From: Clostridia bacterium
GTDB lineage: Bacteria > Bacillota > Clostridia > Oscillospirales > Acutalibacteraceae
DNA length: 64,000 nt
Assembly: GCA_017502085.1 (NCBI GenBank)
Contig: JAFVVQ010000025.1
Location: 83,551 to 147,550 of the forward strand
Direction of reading: 5' to 3'
In this document: piece after piece, positions 34,192 to 43,207 of the stretch
Layout of the letters: the number at the start of each line of letters is the position of its first letter
Position numbering within the stretch: the first letter of the stretch is position 1
Position numbers and translations under genes: made by a program
The notes under the pieces: generated by a model
The model's database searches: none
What the model was told of the DNA's origin: nothing
Seen by the model: the letters and a program-made list of their open reading frames with translations, nothing else

Positions 34192-34923
34192 TCAGATTAA
34201 TCCGCCGTCAGCGGTGATGACCTGAGCTGTGATGTACGATGAATCTTTGCCTGCGAGGAATGAGACAGTTCCTGCAATTTCGTCGGGTGTTCCGAATCTG
34301 CCCATGGGGATTTCTTCGGCAAAAGCGGATTTGTCTTCGTCTGAAAGGATGGAGTTCATCTTTGTGTCGATTGCTCCCGGTGCGATGCAGTTGACCCGGA
34401 TGTTGCTCGGGGCAAGTTCTTTGGCAAGAGCCTTAGTGAAGCCGATGACCGCCGCCTTGGTTGCGGAATAGACCGTTTCGCAAGACGCACCGCAAACACC
34501 CCACATCGAGGAAATGTTGATTATCTTACCCGATTTGCGGCTGACCATATGAGGTACGGCGAATTTGCAGCAATTAAAGACGCTTTTGAAATTCACTGCA
34601 CAGATGCGGTCGAATTCTTCTTCCGTGATGTCGGTAAAAAGCTTTTGCTGAGCTATGCCCGCGTTGTTTACGAGTACGGAAATGCCTCCGAAATATTCTT
34701 CGGCATCTGCAAAAACCTTTTCAATCTGACCGTAGTCGGCGACATCTGCTTTATATAATCTGTATTTTACGCCGAGTTTTTCAAGCTCTTTTTCGAGTTG
34801 CTTTGCACCGTCTTCATCGGAAAACCAGCAGGCGGCAATATCGAATCCGTCTGCGGCAAGTCTCAAAGCGATTGCTCTGCCGATTCCTCCCGATGCGCCG
34901 GTGATTAATGCGCAATTATTCAT
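34192..34923 (-). CDS. short-chain dehydrogenase, FabG/YmfI-like (243 aa)
   Basis: A classical SDR: cofactor motif ALITGASGGIGRAIAL (residues 5-20), LVNNAGI, catalytic Ser in INISSMWGVCGASCETVYSATK (Ser, Tyr-x3-Lys). IRVNCIAPGAIDTKM is typical. The segment SMWGVCGASCE(T)VYSATKA is nearer to the EF-P 5-aminopentanone reductase (YmfI) group than to FabG, but there is no EF-P gene nearby. Likely NADPH-linked because of the missing acidic residue after beta 2. No fatty-acid genes are linked. Confidence 0.85.
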   Translation of the reverse strand: MNNCALITGASGGIGRAIALRLAADGFDIAACWFSDEDGAKQLEKELEKLGVKYRLYKADVADYGQIEKVFADAEEYFGGISVLVNNAGIAQQKLFTDITEEEFDRICAVNFKSVFNCCKFAVPHMVSRKSGKIINISSMWGVCGASCETVYSATKAAVIGFTKALAKELAPSNIRVNCIAPGAIDTKMNSILSDEDKSAFAEEIPMGRFGTPDEIAGTVSFLAGKDSSYITAQVITADGGLI

Positions 34924-34926
34924 AGA

Positions 34927-35988
34927 TTATAAACCGAGACCGAGGTCAAAGTCGCTGCCGTATACAGCGGAAATATCGAAATAGCCGACGGGAATTCTGA
35001 GTTTGGAAGTATCTGCTTTGTTTGAAACCTCGGTAAGCTCCCAGATTGTGATATCTTTGTCTGCGATGATTTCAACTCTGATGGGGTTGCCCTTATCGTC
35101 GAAATAGTTTCTGGTGATTGAACCGTCTTCTGATTTGTAAGAGTCGCAGTAGTACGTTTTGCCGCTTGCTTTAAGTTCGTAGGATGCATCGTAAACGAGA
35201 CTGCTTTCAAGTTCTTCCTCAAAGATTTCAGGATTGAAGAGAGTTTCGAATGAATCGCCGGGAATCTCTGTGTAAAGCTTCATTGCGGGCATAATCATAT
35301 AGCATTTGCCGTCTTTGTAGAGGATGCTTGCTCTCATTGATGAACCCATACCGTCGACGGGCATACTTGTTTCGATGAGAAGATTCTTGCCGCTTTTTGT
35401 CCAGCTGAGGGGGACGTTGTTTTCGGCACCGTCCATAATTGATTTGATATTCATTTTTACGGTGAAAGAGTCACCGCTGATGATATCCTGATATGATTTT
35501 GTATCCGGGCGTACGGGTCTGCCGTCATCACCGAGTTCAACGGTTACCTTGGTAAGCTTATCCTCGGGAACAAGGCTGTCAGAAAGCACAAAATCGATAT
35601 CTTCGATTTTTTCAACAAGCATATCGGGATTCTGCTCAAACTGTTTGCTTACCTGTTCGAGGTGAATCTGAACCTGTTCTTCTTTGGAATACTTTGTGAC
35701 GCCGACAACGTTGTTCTTATCTTTTTCGGTTACCTTATTGCCGTTTGCGTCGGTGTACTCATAGATGATTTCACCTTTGAAATTCTTGTTGGTAACAACG
35801 GGAATCATATTGCCGTTGCCGTCATCGATGTAAAGCTCTGTTTCTTCGAGGTTGACTGTGGGTACTGCGACGGGTTCTGTTGTGCTGACGTCGTTGCCTT
35901 CAAGGTTACCTTCCAGACCGTTTTTGCAGGCTGTGAAGCCGAAAAGAATGGCAAAAACAGAGAGTATTGCAATAGTTTTCTTCATCAT
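34927..35988 (-). CDS. lipoprotein of unknown function (353 aa)
   Basis: ATG 35988 follows GGAGG by 9 nt (a second ATG at 35985 is possible); the longer open frame is not coding. The signal peptide MMKKTIAILSVFAILFGFTAC ends in a lipobox Cys. A spacer of Asp/Glu/Thr/Val-rich residues follows, then a beta-rich domain resembling LolA/LppX-like lipoprotein folds (KMNIKSIMDGAENNVPLSWT, SKNLLIETSM-like strands, YKDGKCYMIMPAMKLYTEIP). Function unknown; the fold assignment is a guess. 3 nt from the SDR gene, so maybe in one operon. Confidence 0.7.
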   Translation of the reverse strand: MMKKTIAILSVFAILFGFTACKNGLEGNLEGNDVSTTEPVAVPTVNLEETELYIDDGNGNMIPVVTNKNFKGEIIYEYTDANGNKVTEKDKNNVVGVTKYSKEEQVQIHLEQVSKQFEQNPDMLVEKIEDIDFVLSDSLVPEDKLTKVTVELGDDGRPVRPDTKSYQDIISGDSFTVKMNIKSIMDGAENNVPLSWTKSGKNLLIETSMPVDGMGSSMRASILYKDGKCYMIMPAMKLYTEIPGDSFETLFNPEIFEEELESSLVYDASYELKASGKTYYCDSYKSEDGSITRNYFDDKGNPIRVEIIADKDITIWELTEVSNKADTSKLRIPVGYFDISAVYGSDFDLGLGL

Positions 35989-36180
35989 AATAATGTTCCT
36001 CCGTGTGGTGCCGCGAATAAGCGGCTTCTGGGCGGATATACAGTACCGCCGATATATAGGATAGCTGATTTTCACAATAAAATCAAGTACAGAATAATAA
36101 ATTATAGTAGCTAAATTGTAAAGGATTTGTTGCCAAACTGTAACAATCGAAAAGAATTTGAAATAAATTAAAAAAACATC

Positions 36181-36209
36181 TTGCAAAAATCGGATTATTA
36201 CTTTATAAT
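36181..36209 (+). promoter_or_regulatory. promoter of tRNA-Thr(CGT)
   Basis: TTGCAA (36181-36186), 17 nt, TATAAT (36204-36209), 31 nt before the mature tRNA. Confidence 0.7.
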
Positions 36210-36239
36210 AATCTGCGGAAATCAGAAAAATGAATATTT

Positions 36240-36315
36240 GCTGATATGGCTCAGTTGGTAGAGCAGCGCATTCGTAATGCGCAGGTCGTCGGTTCGAGTC
36301 CGACTATCAGCTCCA
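36240..36315 (+). tRNA. tRNA-Thr(CGT)
   Basis: 76 nt with CCA encoded. Acceptor GCTGATA pairs with TATCAGC; the anticodon loop TTCGTAA gives CGT, reading ACG; T arm GTCGGTTCGAGTCCGAC. Confidence 0.96.
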
Positions 36316-36316
36316 G

Positions 36317-36353
36317 AAAAACCTGTTTTTCGGAACAGGTTTTTCTTTTTTTT
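36317..36353 (+). terminator. terminator of tRNA-Thr
   Basis: AAAAACCTGTT (36317-36327) pairs with AACAGGTTTTT (36334-36344), then TCTTTTTTTT. Confidence 0.9.
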
Positions 36354-36357
36354 GAAA

Positions 36358-36395
36358 AGCAAAACCGCCCGACGCTCGGATGAACGTCAGGCGGT
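36358..36395 (-). terminator. terminator of putP
   Basis: On the minus strand ACCGCCTGACG (36395-36385) pairs with CGTCGGGCGGT (36374-36364), one wobble, followed by TTTTGC. It is 13 nt after the putP stop codon. Confidence 0.85.
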
Positions 36396-36407
36396 GATTT
36401 TTGTTTG

Positions 36408-37895
36408 TTATTCGATTTCGGAGCTGACTGCGAGATCGTAGAGTGCTTCGACTTCCTTTGAGGGCTTTTTGTCGATGAGAGAAACGATGATTGCTGCGAG
36501 ACCGCCGACAATGAAACCGGGAAGAAGTTCGTAAACACCGGTTGTGCCTGTGAGGAAGAGAAGCCAGAGAACGTCAACAACCGCACCGGCAACAACACCG
36601 GCGATTGCGCCTTTGTATGTGAGACGTTTCCAGAAGAGAGAAAGGATAATTACGGGACCGAAAGCTGAGCCGAAACCGCCCCATGCGTTACCGACCATAT
36701 CCATAATACTCTGAGCGCCTTTACCCTTGCTGTTTGCGATGAAGAATGCAATGACAGCAATAATGAGAACAACGATTCTGCCAACCCAGAGGACTTCTTT
36801 ATCGGAAGCATTCTTTCTGAAAATGGGCTTATAAATGTCGCTTGTGAAAGATGATGAAGCAACAAGGAGCTGTGAGTCTGCCGTGCTCATTGCGGCTGCA
36901 ACGATAGCGGAAAGAAGAAGACCTGCGATGAATCCGGGGAAGATATCCTGAGCAAGCTTAATGAAAATGAGATCCTGCTGCTCTGCCTGGGGAAGAGATG
37001 ATGTAACGCTGTATGCTCTGCCGAGGATTGCCATTGCGATTGCGGCGCCGAGAGTAAGTACAACCCAGACAATACCGATTGTTGCTGATTTTTTAAGAAC
37101 TTTTGAGTTCTTGGTGGACATAAATCTTACGATGATATGGGGCATACCGAAATAACCGAGACCCCATGCAAGACCTGAAACGATATCCTGCCATGATGCG
37201 GCGAAGGGATTGAGGTTGATTGATCCTTCTGCTGCGGCGTTGAAAACACTGTAGTCGAGATCTTTGACAACAAGGAGAACGATCGGAACTGCGAGAAGGG
37301 CAACGAGCATCATAAGACCCTGGAAGAAGTCTGTCCAGCAAACTGCCTTGAAACCGCCGAAGAAAGTGTAAACAATAATAATTGCAGCGAAAATAAGAAG
37401 TGCGAGTTCAGGTCTGTCTGCGAGAGCGGGAACAACCTGGATGAAAACTTTCTGACCGGCAACGAAGCTTGATGCAACGTAAACTGTGAAAAATACAAGG
37501 AAAACAAGTGCGCAGATGATCTGAAGAGCAGGGCTCTTTGCAAGGAAACGGTTTGAGAGATACTGGGGAACAGTGATTGAATCGTTTGCTGCCTGTGAGA
37601 ATTTGCGGAGTCTGCGTGCAACAAAAATCCAGTTAGCGGCAGTACCGAGTGCAAGACCGATACCGATCCATACCTGACCCATACCGAAAGCAAGGATGCT
37701 GCCGGGGAAGCCCATGAGAAGCCATCCGCTCATATCGGATGCCTGTGCACTGAGTGCGGTAACCCAGGGACCCATTGAGCGGCCGCCGAGGAAATAGTCC
37801 TTTTCGCCTGAGCCTTTTGACTTGAAGAAGAAGAAAAGGCCGATTGCGAGAACTGCGATGAAATAGCAAATGAATGCCAGAAGCTGTGAGTTCAT
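36408..37895 (-). CDS. putP: sodium/proline symporter (495 aa)
   Basis: A solute:sodium symporter (SSS family) with 13 membrane segments. KDYFLGGRSMGPWVTALSAQ and ASDMSGWLLMGFPG near the N-terminus (PutP signature), YVASSFVAGQKVF, TFFGGFKAVCWTDFFQGLMM and STADSQLLVASSSFTSD (Na+ site region) are characteristic of PutP. Takes up proline with Na+. ATG 37895 preceded by CGGAGG. The Na+ gradient could be made by Rnf. Confidence 0.95.
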   Translation of the reverse strand: MNSQLLAFICYFIAVLAIGLFFFFKSKGSGEKDYFLGGRSMGPWVTALSAQASDMSGWLLMGFPGSILAFGMGQVWIGIGLALGTAANWIFVARRLRKFSQAANDSITVPQYLSNRFLAKSPALQIICALVFLVFFTVYVASSFVAGQKVFIQVVPALADRPELALLIFAAIIIVYTFFGGFKAVCWTDFFQGLMMLVALLAVPIVLLVVKDLDYSVFNAAAEGSINLNPFAASWQDIVSGLAWGLGYFGMPHIIVRFMSTKNSKVLKKSATIGIVWVVLTLGAAIAMAILGRAYSVTSSLPQAEQQDLIFIKLAQDIFPGFIAGLLLSAIVAAAMSTADSQLLVASSSFTSDIYKPIFRKNASDKEVLWVGRIVVLIIAVIAFFIANSKGKGAQSIMDMVGNAWGGFGSAFGPVIILSLFWKRLTYKGAIAGVVAGAVVDVLWLLFLTGTTGVYELLPGFIVGGLAAIIVSLIDKKPSKEVEALYDLAVSSEIE

Positions 37896-38009
37896 AATAC
37901 TTAACCTCCGTGAATTTTGAAAAGTAGAAATATATTAACAGATAATGAACGCGTATGCAATACGGACTGTATTTTAGAATATAGTTTATACTGAAAAGCA
38001 AATAAAACA

Positions 38010-38038
38010 AAAACCGCCTTGAAAATCAAGACGGTTTT
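38010..38038 (-). terminator. terminator of the mntP-tetR unit
   Basis: On the minus strand AAAACCGTCTTG (38038-38027) pairs with CAAGGCGGTTTT (38021-38010) with wobble, then TGTTTTATTT. Confidence 0.85.
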
Positions 38039-38087
38039 ACAAGAATATAAAATGAACTGAAAATTCAATCAAAAAAAGACTTTCTGA

Positions 38088-38678
38088 TTATTTTTCGGCT
38101 TTGAATCCGTTGAGGAACATGGGAAGAAGATATTGAGAATAATTGCAAAGGGAGTAATTGCCGTTGCAGATGCACCAATCGTAAAGCAATGCCCTTTCAA
38201 AAAGAGCGTATGCCTTGAGAATTTCGTTTGTTGAAACGTCCGAACGCAGTTGACCGTTCTGCTGTCCGTGGATGATTATTTTGCGGAGCAGTTTAAAATA
38301 CGTGCGGCTGTTATCGAGCAGGTGCTTTTCTCCCGTTGTGATAAGCTGGGTCGAATACATTCTCGCAAGAAGATCGAGAGAGATGCGGTTTTCAATCATA
38401 AAGAAAAGTTCTTTGTTAAGGTCGATGAGCGTTTTGAATGCGTCGCCGTCATAGTCTATTCCGCTTTCGAGCGATTCGTATTTATCATCGAAAAGATATG
38501 AAAGGGTTGAAAGAAGGGCATCTTTACCGTTGAAATGGTGATAGAAGGTTCCTTTTGAGGTTTCGGAACGTTCGACTATATCTTCAATCGTCGTGTTTTC
38601 ATAGCCGTTTTCATAAAACAGCTCCCACGCTGCGCTGATGATTTTCATTCTGGTGTTTCTTGAATCTTTTCTCGGCAA
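38088..38678 (-). CDS. TetR-family transcriptional regulator (196 aa)
   Basis: Residues about 7-52 hold the TetR helix-turn-helix (RMKIISAAWELFYENGYENT, then EDIVERSETSKGTFYHHFNG), followed by an all-helical ligand domain with CICNGNYSLCNYS near the end. The start is either TTG 38678, with AGGCGG 8 nt upstream, or the in-frame GTG at 38687, which has no proper spacing; I prefer TTG. It is 29 nt downstream of mntP and likely co-transcribed. Ligand unknown. Confidence 0.85.
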   Translation of the reverse strand: MPRKDSRNTRMKIISAAWELFYENGYENTTIEDIVERSETSKGTFYHHFNGKDALLSTLSYLFDDKYESLESGIDYDGDAFKTLIDLNKELFFMIENRISLDLLARMYSTQLITTGEKHLLDNSRTYFKLLRKIIIHGQQNGQLRSDVSTNEILKAYALFERALLYDWCICNGNYSLCNYSQYLLPMFLNGFKAEK

Positions 38679-38707
38679 GAGGGTCACCGCCTTTCGGTAA
38701 TCGTTTA

Positions 38708-39277
38708 TCAGAAATTAATGATTTCCATGTGCTCAAGCAGAATTTTGAGCCCCATAAGAATAAGAATAATTCCGCCTGTAAGTTCGGCTTTTGATTTGAA
38801 TTTTACACCGAAAATATTGCCGATTTTAATGCCGGCAGCAGAAAGAATAAAGGTGATTGCGCCGATGAAACCGACTGCGGCACCTATGTTTACGTCGGGC
38901 AGAAGTGCGAAGGTGATTCCGATGGCGAGGGCGTCGATGCTCGTGGCGATTGCCATTGTGAGCATATCCTTGAATCCCATTGAACCGCAGGTTTCCTCTT
39001 CGTCTTTACCGAACGATTCCTTGATCATATTGATGCCGATGATTCCGAGAAGAACAAAGGCAACCCAGTGATCGATTTTGGTTATGTATTCTGAAAATGC
39101 AGAGCCGAGGAAATAGCCGATGAGAGGCATAAGTCCCTGAAATCCGCCGAACCATATTCCGGCAACAGCCATTTCTCTGATGCCTGCTCTTTTGACCGCA
39201 AGACCCTTGCAAACGGCAACGGCAAATGCGTCCATTGAAAGCCCGAAGGCAATGACAAACAACTCCGTGAGACCCAT
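38708..39277 (-). CDS. mntP: manganese efflux pump MntP (189 aa)
   Basis: A six-helix membrane protein of the MntP/YebN family: [20 protein letters not shown] (residues 5-24) and the pseudo-repeat [21 protein letters not shown] with the conserved Asp that handle Mn2+. I set the start at ATG 39277, which has AAAGGG 6 nt upstream; ATG 39283 touches the same purines. A hairpin with a T run lies in its leader. I do not see a yybP-ykoY Mn2+ riboswitch. Confidence 0.92.
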   Translation of the reverse strand: MGLTELFVIAFGLSMDAFAVAVCKGLAVKRAGIREMAVAGIWFGGFQGLMPLIGYFLGSAFSEYITKIDHWVAFVLLGIIGINMIKESFGKDEEETCGSMGFKDMLTMAIATSIDALAIGITFALLPDVNIGAAVGFIGAITFILSAAGIKIGNIFGVKFKSKAELTGGIILILMGLKILLEHMEIINF

Positions 39278-39291
39278 ATCCATCCCTTTCT

Positions 39292-39369
39292 GACACAAAA
39301 AAATCGGATACATTAGGTGCATCCGAGGGTGTTTCAGTTATTTTATCATAATAAAAAGCCGTTTGTCAA
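39292..39369 (-). promoter_or_regulatory. mntP promoter and leader hairpin with T run
   Basis: Minus strand: TTGACA (39369-39364), 18 nt, TAAAAT (39345-39340), then a 6-bp hairpin TCGGAT/ATCCGA (39326-39304) followed by a T7 run just before the mntP ribosome binding site. It could act as an attenuator; its short stem makes this uncertain. Confidence 0.45.
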
Positions 39370-39452
39370 TAGTGCGGAGCGATGAGATGCAGTTTCGGTG
39401 TTAGTTACAAAATAAACAGATAAAATTCTGTCAAATTTTATTGCCGTAAGTA

Positions 39453-39482
39453 TTGCAATGTTTTATATATATATAGTATAAT
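39453..39482 (+). promoter_or_regulatory. promoter of the pur operon
   Basis: TTGCAA (39453-39458), 18 nt, TATAAT (39477-39482). The leader to purE is about 45 nt, too short for a purine riboswitch. Confidence 0.7.
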
Positions 39483-39535
39483 ATATGAGGTTAATTTTAT
39501 TTTTATCCTAAAAGCATTAAGGAGGATGATTTATC

Positions 39536-40030
39536 GTGAAAAAGATCGGTATCATCATGGGCAGTGACAGTGACTTGCCCGTTGTTGAAAAAGCAATTGC
39601 AACACTCGAGGAGTACGGTGTTCCTTATGAGGTTCACGTTTATTCCGCACACAGAACACCCGAGCAGTCAAAGGCTTTTTCTCAGTCCGCAATCGATAAC
39701 GGATTCGGCGCAATAATTGCTGCCGCCGGCAAAGCAGCTCACCTTGCGGGTGCGGTTGCCGCCAACACAACTCTCCCCGTTATCGGTATCCCCGTCAAAG
39801 CTTCCACGCTCGACGGTCTTGACGCTCTTCTCTCAACCGTTCAGATGCCTGCGGGTATTCCCGTTGCAACTGTTGCGATTGACGGTGCTGTCAACGCCGC
39901 TCTGCTGGCTATACAGATTCTTGCAGTTTCCGATGCGGAACTCGCAAAGAAACTTGCAGACGCAAGAATGGCCGCAACCGAAAAGGTTCTTGCTGCAAAC
40001 AAGAAGATTGAAGAAAAGTTCAACAAATAA
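39536..40030 (+). CDS. purE: N5-carboxyaminoimidazole ribonucleotide mutase (class I PurE), 164 aa
   Basis: PurE converts N5-CAIR to CAIR. MGSDSDLPV (phosphate loop, residues 8-16), VYSAHRTPEQ (catalytic His) and GKAAHLAGAVAANT are the class I signature. A GTG start at 39536 follows AAGGAGG by 10 nt. A purK gene, needed to make N5-CAIR, is not in this operon; it may be elsewhere. First gene of purEFMNDL. Confidence 0.96.
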   Translation: MKKIGIIMGSDSDLPVVEKAIATLEEYGVPYEVHVYSAHRTPEQSKAFSQSAIDNGFGAIIAAAGKAAHLAGAVAANTTLPVIGIPVKASTLDGLDALLSTVQMPAGIPVATVAIDGAVNAALLAIQILAVSDAELAKKLADARMAATEKVLAANKKIEEKFNK

Positions 40031-40072
40031 TTGAACGTTATCGTATAAACCACATTCTTGGGAGGTACCTCT

Positions 40073-41494
40073 ATGGGAGGATTTTTCGGCGCAACGTCTC
40101 AGCGTGACGTTGTTCTGGACGTATTTTTCGGTGTCGATTATCATTCGCACCTCGGAACCCGTCGCGGCGGTATGGCGGCGGTCGGTGAGGAAAAAGGTTT
40201 CCAGCGTGACATTCACAATATCGAGAATGCACCGTTCCGCACAAAGTTTGCGGGCATCGTCGATGAAATGCACGGAAATGCCTGTATTGGCTGCATAAGT
40301 GACAGCGACCCTCAGCCGCTTATCATCCGTTCCAATCTCGGCGTTTACGCAATTTCAACAATAAGCTGCATCAATAATGCAGATGAACTCGTTCAGCAGT
40401 TCCTTTCATTCAGCGGCGGTCATTTCAATGCAATGACATCGGGCAAAATCAATGCAACCGAACTTGTTGCGGCGCTTATCAATCAGAAGAGCGATTTCGT
40501 TGAGGGTATCAGATTTGCTCAGGAAAAGGTTGAAGGTTCGCTTTCGGTCCTTATTCTTAAGGAAGACGGCTCAATCATTGCTGCGAGAGATAAGGATGGC
40601 CGTCTGCCCGTTATCATCGGCAGAGACATTGACGGTCACTGCGTATCCTTCGAATCATTTGCGTTCGAAAAGCTCGGTTATGAATTCTACAAAGAACTCG
40701 GCCCCGGCGAAATAGTTGAACTCACCTGCGATTTCGTCAAGGTGCTTTCAAAGCCCCGTGAGAAGATGCGCATCTGCGCATTCCTCTGGACTTATTACGG
40801 CTACCCCAACTCAACGTACGAAGGCGTTAATGTTGAGGTTATGCGAAACAGAAACGGTGCGGTTATGGCAAGAGACGAAGCGTCGGACAGACCCGACGGC
40901 ATTGACCTTGTCAGCGGTGTTCCGGATTCGGGTGTTGCCCACGCTCTCGGTTATTCCAATGAGAGCAAGATTCCGTACGCAAGACCGTTTGTCAAATATA
41001 CTCCCACCTGGCCCAGAAGCTTTATGCCCACAAACCAGCTCGAACGTAATAAGGTGGCAAAGATGAAGCTTGTTCCCGTTCACGATAATATTCAGGGCAA
41101 AAGCATGCTTCTCGTTGACGACAGCATCGTCAGAGGCACTCAGCTCAGGGAGACAGTTGAATTTCTTTACAGCAACGGTGCAAAGGCTGTGCATATGCGT
41201 TCGGCTTGCCCGCCGATTATGTATGGCTGCAAATATCTCAATTTCTCACGCAACACCTCCGATGATGACCTGATTGCCAGAAGGGTTATCCACGAGCTTG
41301 AAGGCGCTGAGGGCGATAAGCATATCGACGAATATTCAGACGCATCAACAGAAAGAGGTCAGAAACTTCTCGAAACAATCTGTGAGAAATTCAGATTTGC
41401 ATCTCTCGGATATCAGAGCGTGAAAGGTCTTATAGAGGCGATAGGTCTCCCCGAGGATTGCGTATGTACGTATTGCTGGACAGGCAAAGAATAA
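40073..41494 (+). CDS. purF: amidophosphoribosyltransferase-like PurF without the N-terminal nucleophile Cys (473 aa)
   Basis: PurF makes phosphoribosylamine from PRPP and glutamine. The N-terminal half has an Ntn-hydrolase layout (HSHLGTRRGGMAAV, IHNIENAPFRTKFAG, CIGCISDSDPQPL) and the C-terminal half a phosphoribosyltransferase domain with KSMLLVDDSIVRGTQLRE (PRPP motif). The mature protein should start with Cys, but here it starts MGGFFGATS: the catalytic Cys is Gly and no alternative start gives it. The glutaminase is thus probably inactive or ammonia-dependent, or another Cys serves. ATG 40073 follows GGGAGG by 7 nt. Confidence 0.88.
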   Translation: MGGFFGATSQRDVVLDVFFGVDYHSHLGTRRGGMAAVGEEKGFQRDIHNIENAPFRTKFAGIVDEMHGNACIGCISDSDPQPLIIRSNLGVYAISTISCINNADELVQQFLSFSGGHFNAMTSGKINATELVAALINQKSDFVEGIRFAQEKVEGSLSVLILKEDGSIIAARDKDGRLPVIIGRDIDGHCVSFESFAFEKLGYEFYKELGPGEIVELTCDFVKVLSKPREKMRICAFLWTYYGYPNSTYEGVNVEVMRNRNGAVMARDEASDRPDGIDLVSGVPDSGVAHALGYSNESKIPYARPFVKYTPTWPRSFMPTNQLERNKVAKMKLVPVHDNIQGKSMLLVDDSIVRGTQLRETVEFLYSNGAKAVHMRSACPPIMYGCKYLNFSRNTSDDDLIARRVIHELEGAEGDKHIDEYSDASTERGQKLLETICEKFRFASLGYQSVKGLIEAIGLPEDCVCTYCWTGKE

Positions 41495-41534
41495 ACAGTA
41501 AATAAATATGTGATTATCACAGGAGGAATAAATC

Positions 41535-42575
41535 ATGGAAAAAAGCTTCAGCGAAAGCTATGCAGCAGCGGGCGTTGATATTACCGCCGGCTACAAAGCG
41601 GTCGAACTTATGAAAACCCACATCAAGAGAACTCTCACTGCAGGCGCTATGTCTGATATCGGCGGCTTCGGCGGTCTTTTTGAGCTTGACCTTACAGGAA
41701 TTTCAAAGCCTGTTCTTGTCAGCGGAACAGACGGTGTAGGCACAAAGTTAAAACTCGCTTTCATTATGGATAAGCACGATACGGTTGGTATTGACTGCGT
41801 TGCAATGTGTGCAAACGATATCGTTTGCTGCGGTGCGAAACCCCTTCTTTTCCTTGACTATATTGCTTGCGGCAAAAATGTTCCCGAAAGAATTGCGGAA
41901 ATAGTTTCGGGTATCGCAGAAGGCTGTGTACAGTCAAACGCTGCTCTTATCGGTGGCGAAACCGCTGAAATGCCCGGATTCTATCCCATCGACGAATATG
42001 ACCTTGCAGGTTTCTGCGTAGGTGTTGTTGATAAGGATAAGGTTCTTGACAACACAAAGATCAAAGCGGGTGACGCAGTTATTGCTCTGCCCTCAAGCGG
42101 CGTTCATTCAAACGGTTTCTCCCTTGTCCGCAAGGTGTTTGACGTTGAAAACGCAGATATCAAGACTCCCGTTGCAGAACTCGGCGGCAAGTCTGTCGGC
42201 GAAACACTTCTTACTCCCACAAAGATTTACGTAAAGCCCATGACAGCTCTTTTTGAAGAAGTTACGGTTAAGGCTGTTTCCCATATCACAGGCGGCGGCT
42301 TCTATGAGAATATTCCGAGAAGCATTCCCGACGGCTTCGGTGCAAAGATTGATAAATCCGCGCTCCGCATTCTTCCCATCTTCGATCTTATTGCAAAGAC
42401 AGGCAACATTCCCGAGAGAGATATGTTCAACACCTTCAATATGGGTGTCGGTATGAGCATTGTTGTTGCTGCCGAGGACGTTGATAAGACTCTTGAAATC
42501 CTCAAGGCTAACGGTGAAGACGCTTACGTTATGGGCGAAATCATCGAATCCGACGAGAAAGTTATTATTGCCTGA
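41535..42575 (+). CDS. purM: phosphoribosylformylglycinamidine cyclo-ligase (346 aa)
   Basis: AIR synthetase, which closes FGAM to AIR with ATP. Motifs: GTDGVGTKLKLAF, GIDCVAMCANDIVCCGAKPLLFLDY, GGETAEMPGFY, SSGVHSNGFSLVRKV, and ITGGGFYENIPR. Length and motifs are typical. AGGAGG lies 9 nt before ATG 41535. Confidence 0.97.
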   Translation: MEKSFSESYAAAGVDITAGYKAVELMKTHIKRTLTAGAMSDIGGFGGLFELDLTGISKPVLVSGTDGVGTKLKLAFIMDKHDTVGIDCVAMCANDIVCCGAKPLLFLDYIACGKNVPERIAEIVSGIAEGCVQSNAALIGGETAEMPGFYPIDEYDLAGFCVGVVDKDKVLDNTKIKAGDAVIALPSSGVHSNGFSLVRKVFDVENADIKTPVAELGGKSVGETLLTPTKIYVKPMTALFEEVTVKAVSHITGGGFYENIPRSIPDGFGAKIDKSALRILPIFDLIAKTGNIPERDMFNTFNMGVGMSIVVAAEDVDKTLEILKANGEDAYVMGEIIESDEKVIIA

Positions 42576-42602
42576 TTTTATTCACAGCAAGGAGATAAAC
42601 CA

Positions 42603-43202
42603 ATGGTCAGAAAAGCCAGAATCGCCGTTCTTGTTTCCGGCGGCGGAACAAATCTGCAGGCGCTTATCGATGCGCAGAAAAGCGGTATAATCTCCAACGG
42701 TGAGATTACGCTTGTTATTTCCAACAAAGCGGGAGCCTATGCTCTCGAAAGAGCGGCAAATGCCGGCATAAAGACCGAAACGGTTATTAAAAAAGACACC
42801 CCCGATTTCGAGGGCAGACTTATCGAGCTTCTTGAAGAAAACGGAACGGACGTTATTGTTCTTGCAGGCTTTATGAGTATTCTGAGCGAAAGATTCACAT
42901 CTCATTTCGAGAAGAGGATACTCAATGTACATCCTTCGCTGATTCCGTCATTCTGCGGCGAAGGTTTCTACGGCTTACGGGTTCATCAGGCGGCGCTTGA
43001 TTACGGCGTAAAGGTGACCGGTGCAACCGTACATTTTGTTAACGAAATTCCCGACGGCGGACAGATTATAATGCAGAAAGCGGTTGAAATTCAGCCCGGC
43101 GATACTCCCGAAACTCTTCAGAAAAGAGTTATGGAGCAGGCGGAATGGATCATCCTTCCTCTTTCGGTTGAAAAAGTCTGCAAAGAAATTACGGAGGGCT
43201 GA
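42603..43202 (+). CDS. purN: phosphoribosylglycinamide formyltransferase (199 aa)
   Basis: GAR transformylase, folate-dependent. VLVSGGGTNLQALID (phosphate loop), VLAGFMSILS, LNVHPSLIPSFCG (catalytic Asn and His) and VNEIPDGGQIIMQKAVEI (catalytic Asp) are all in place. Length fits PurN. AAGGAG precedes ATG 42603. Confidence 0.97.
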   Translation: MVRKARIAVLVSGGGTNLQALIDAQKSGIISNGEITLVISNKAGAYALERAANAGIKTETVIKKDTPDFEGRLIELLEENGTDVIVLAGFMSILSERFTSHFEKRILNVHPSLIPSFCGEGFYGLRVHQAALDYGVKVTGATVHFVNEIPDGGQIIMQKAVEIQPGDTPETLQKRVMEQAEWIILPLSVEKVCKEITEG

Positions 43203-43207
43203 TAAAT

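Noticed and set aside
39278-39420. yybP-ykoY manganese riboswitch before mntP
   Set aside because: The leader between promoter and gene is about 60 nt and lacks the known aptamer core; only a small hairpin with a T run is seen.
39483-39535. Purine riboswitch before purE
   Set aside because: The promoter lies only about 45 nt upstream of the start codon; there is no room for a riboswitch aptamer and no conserved core.
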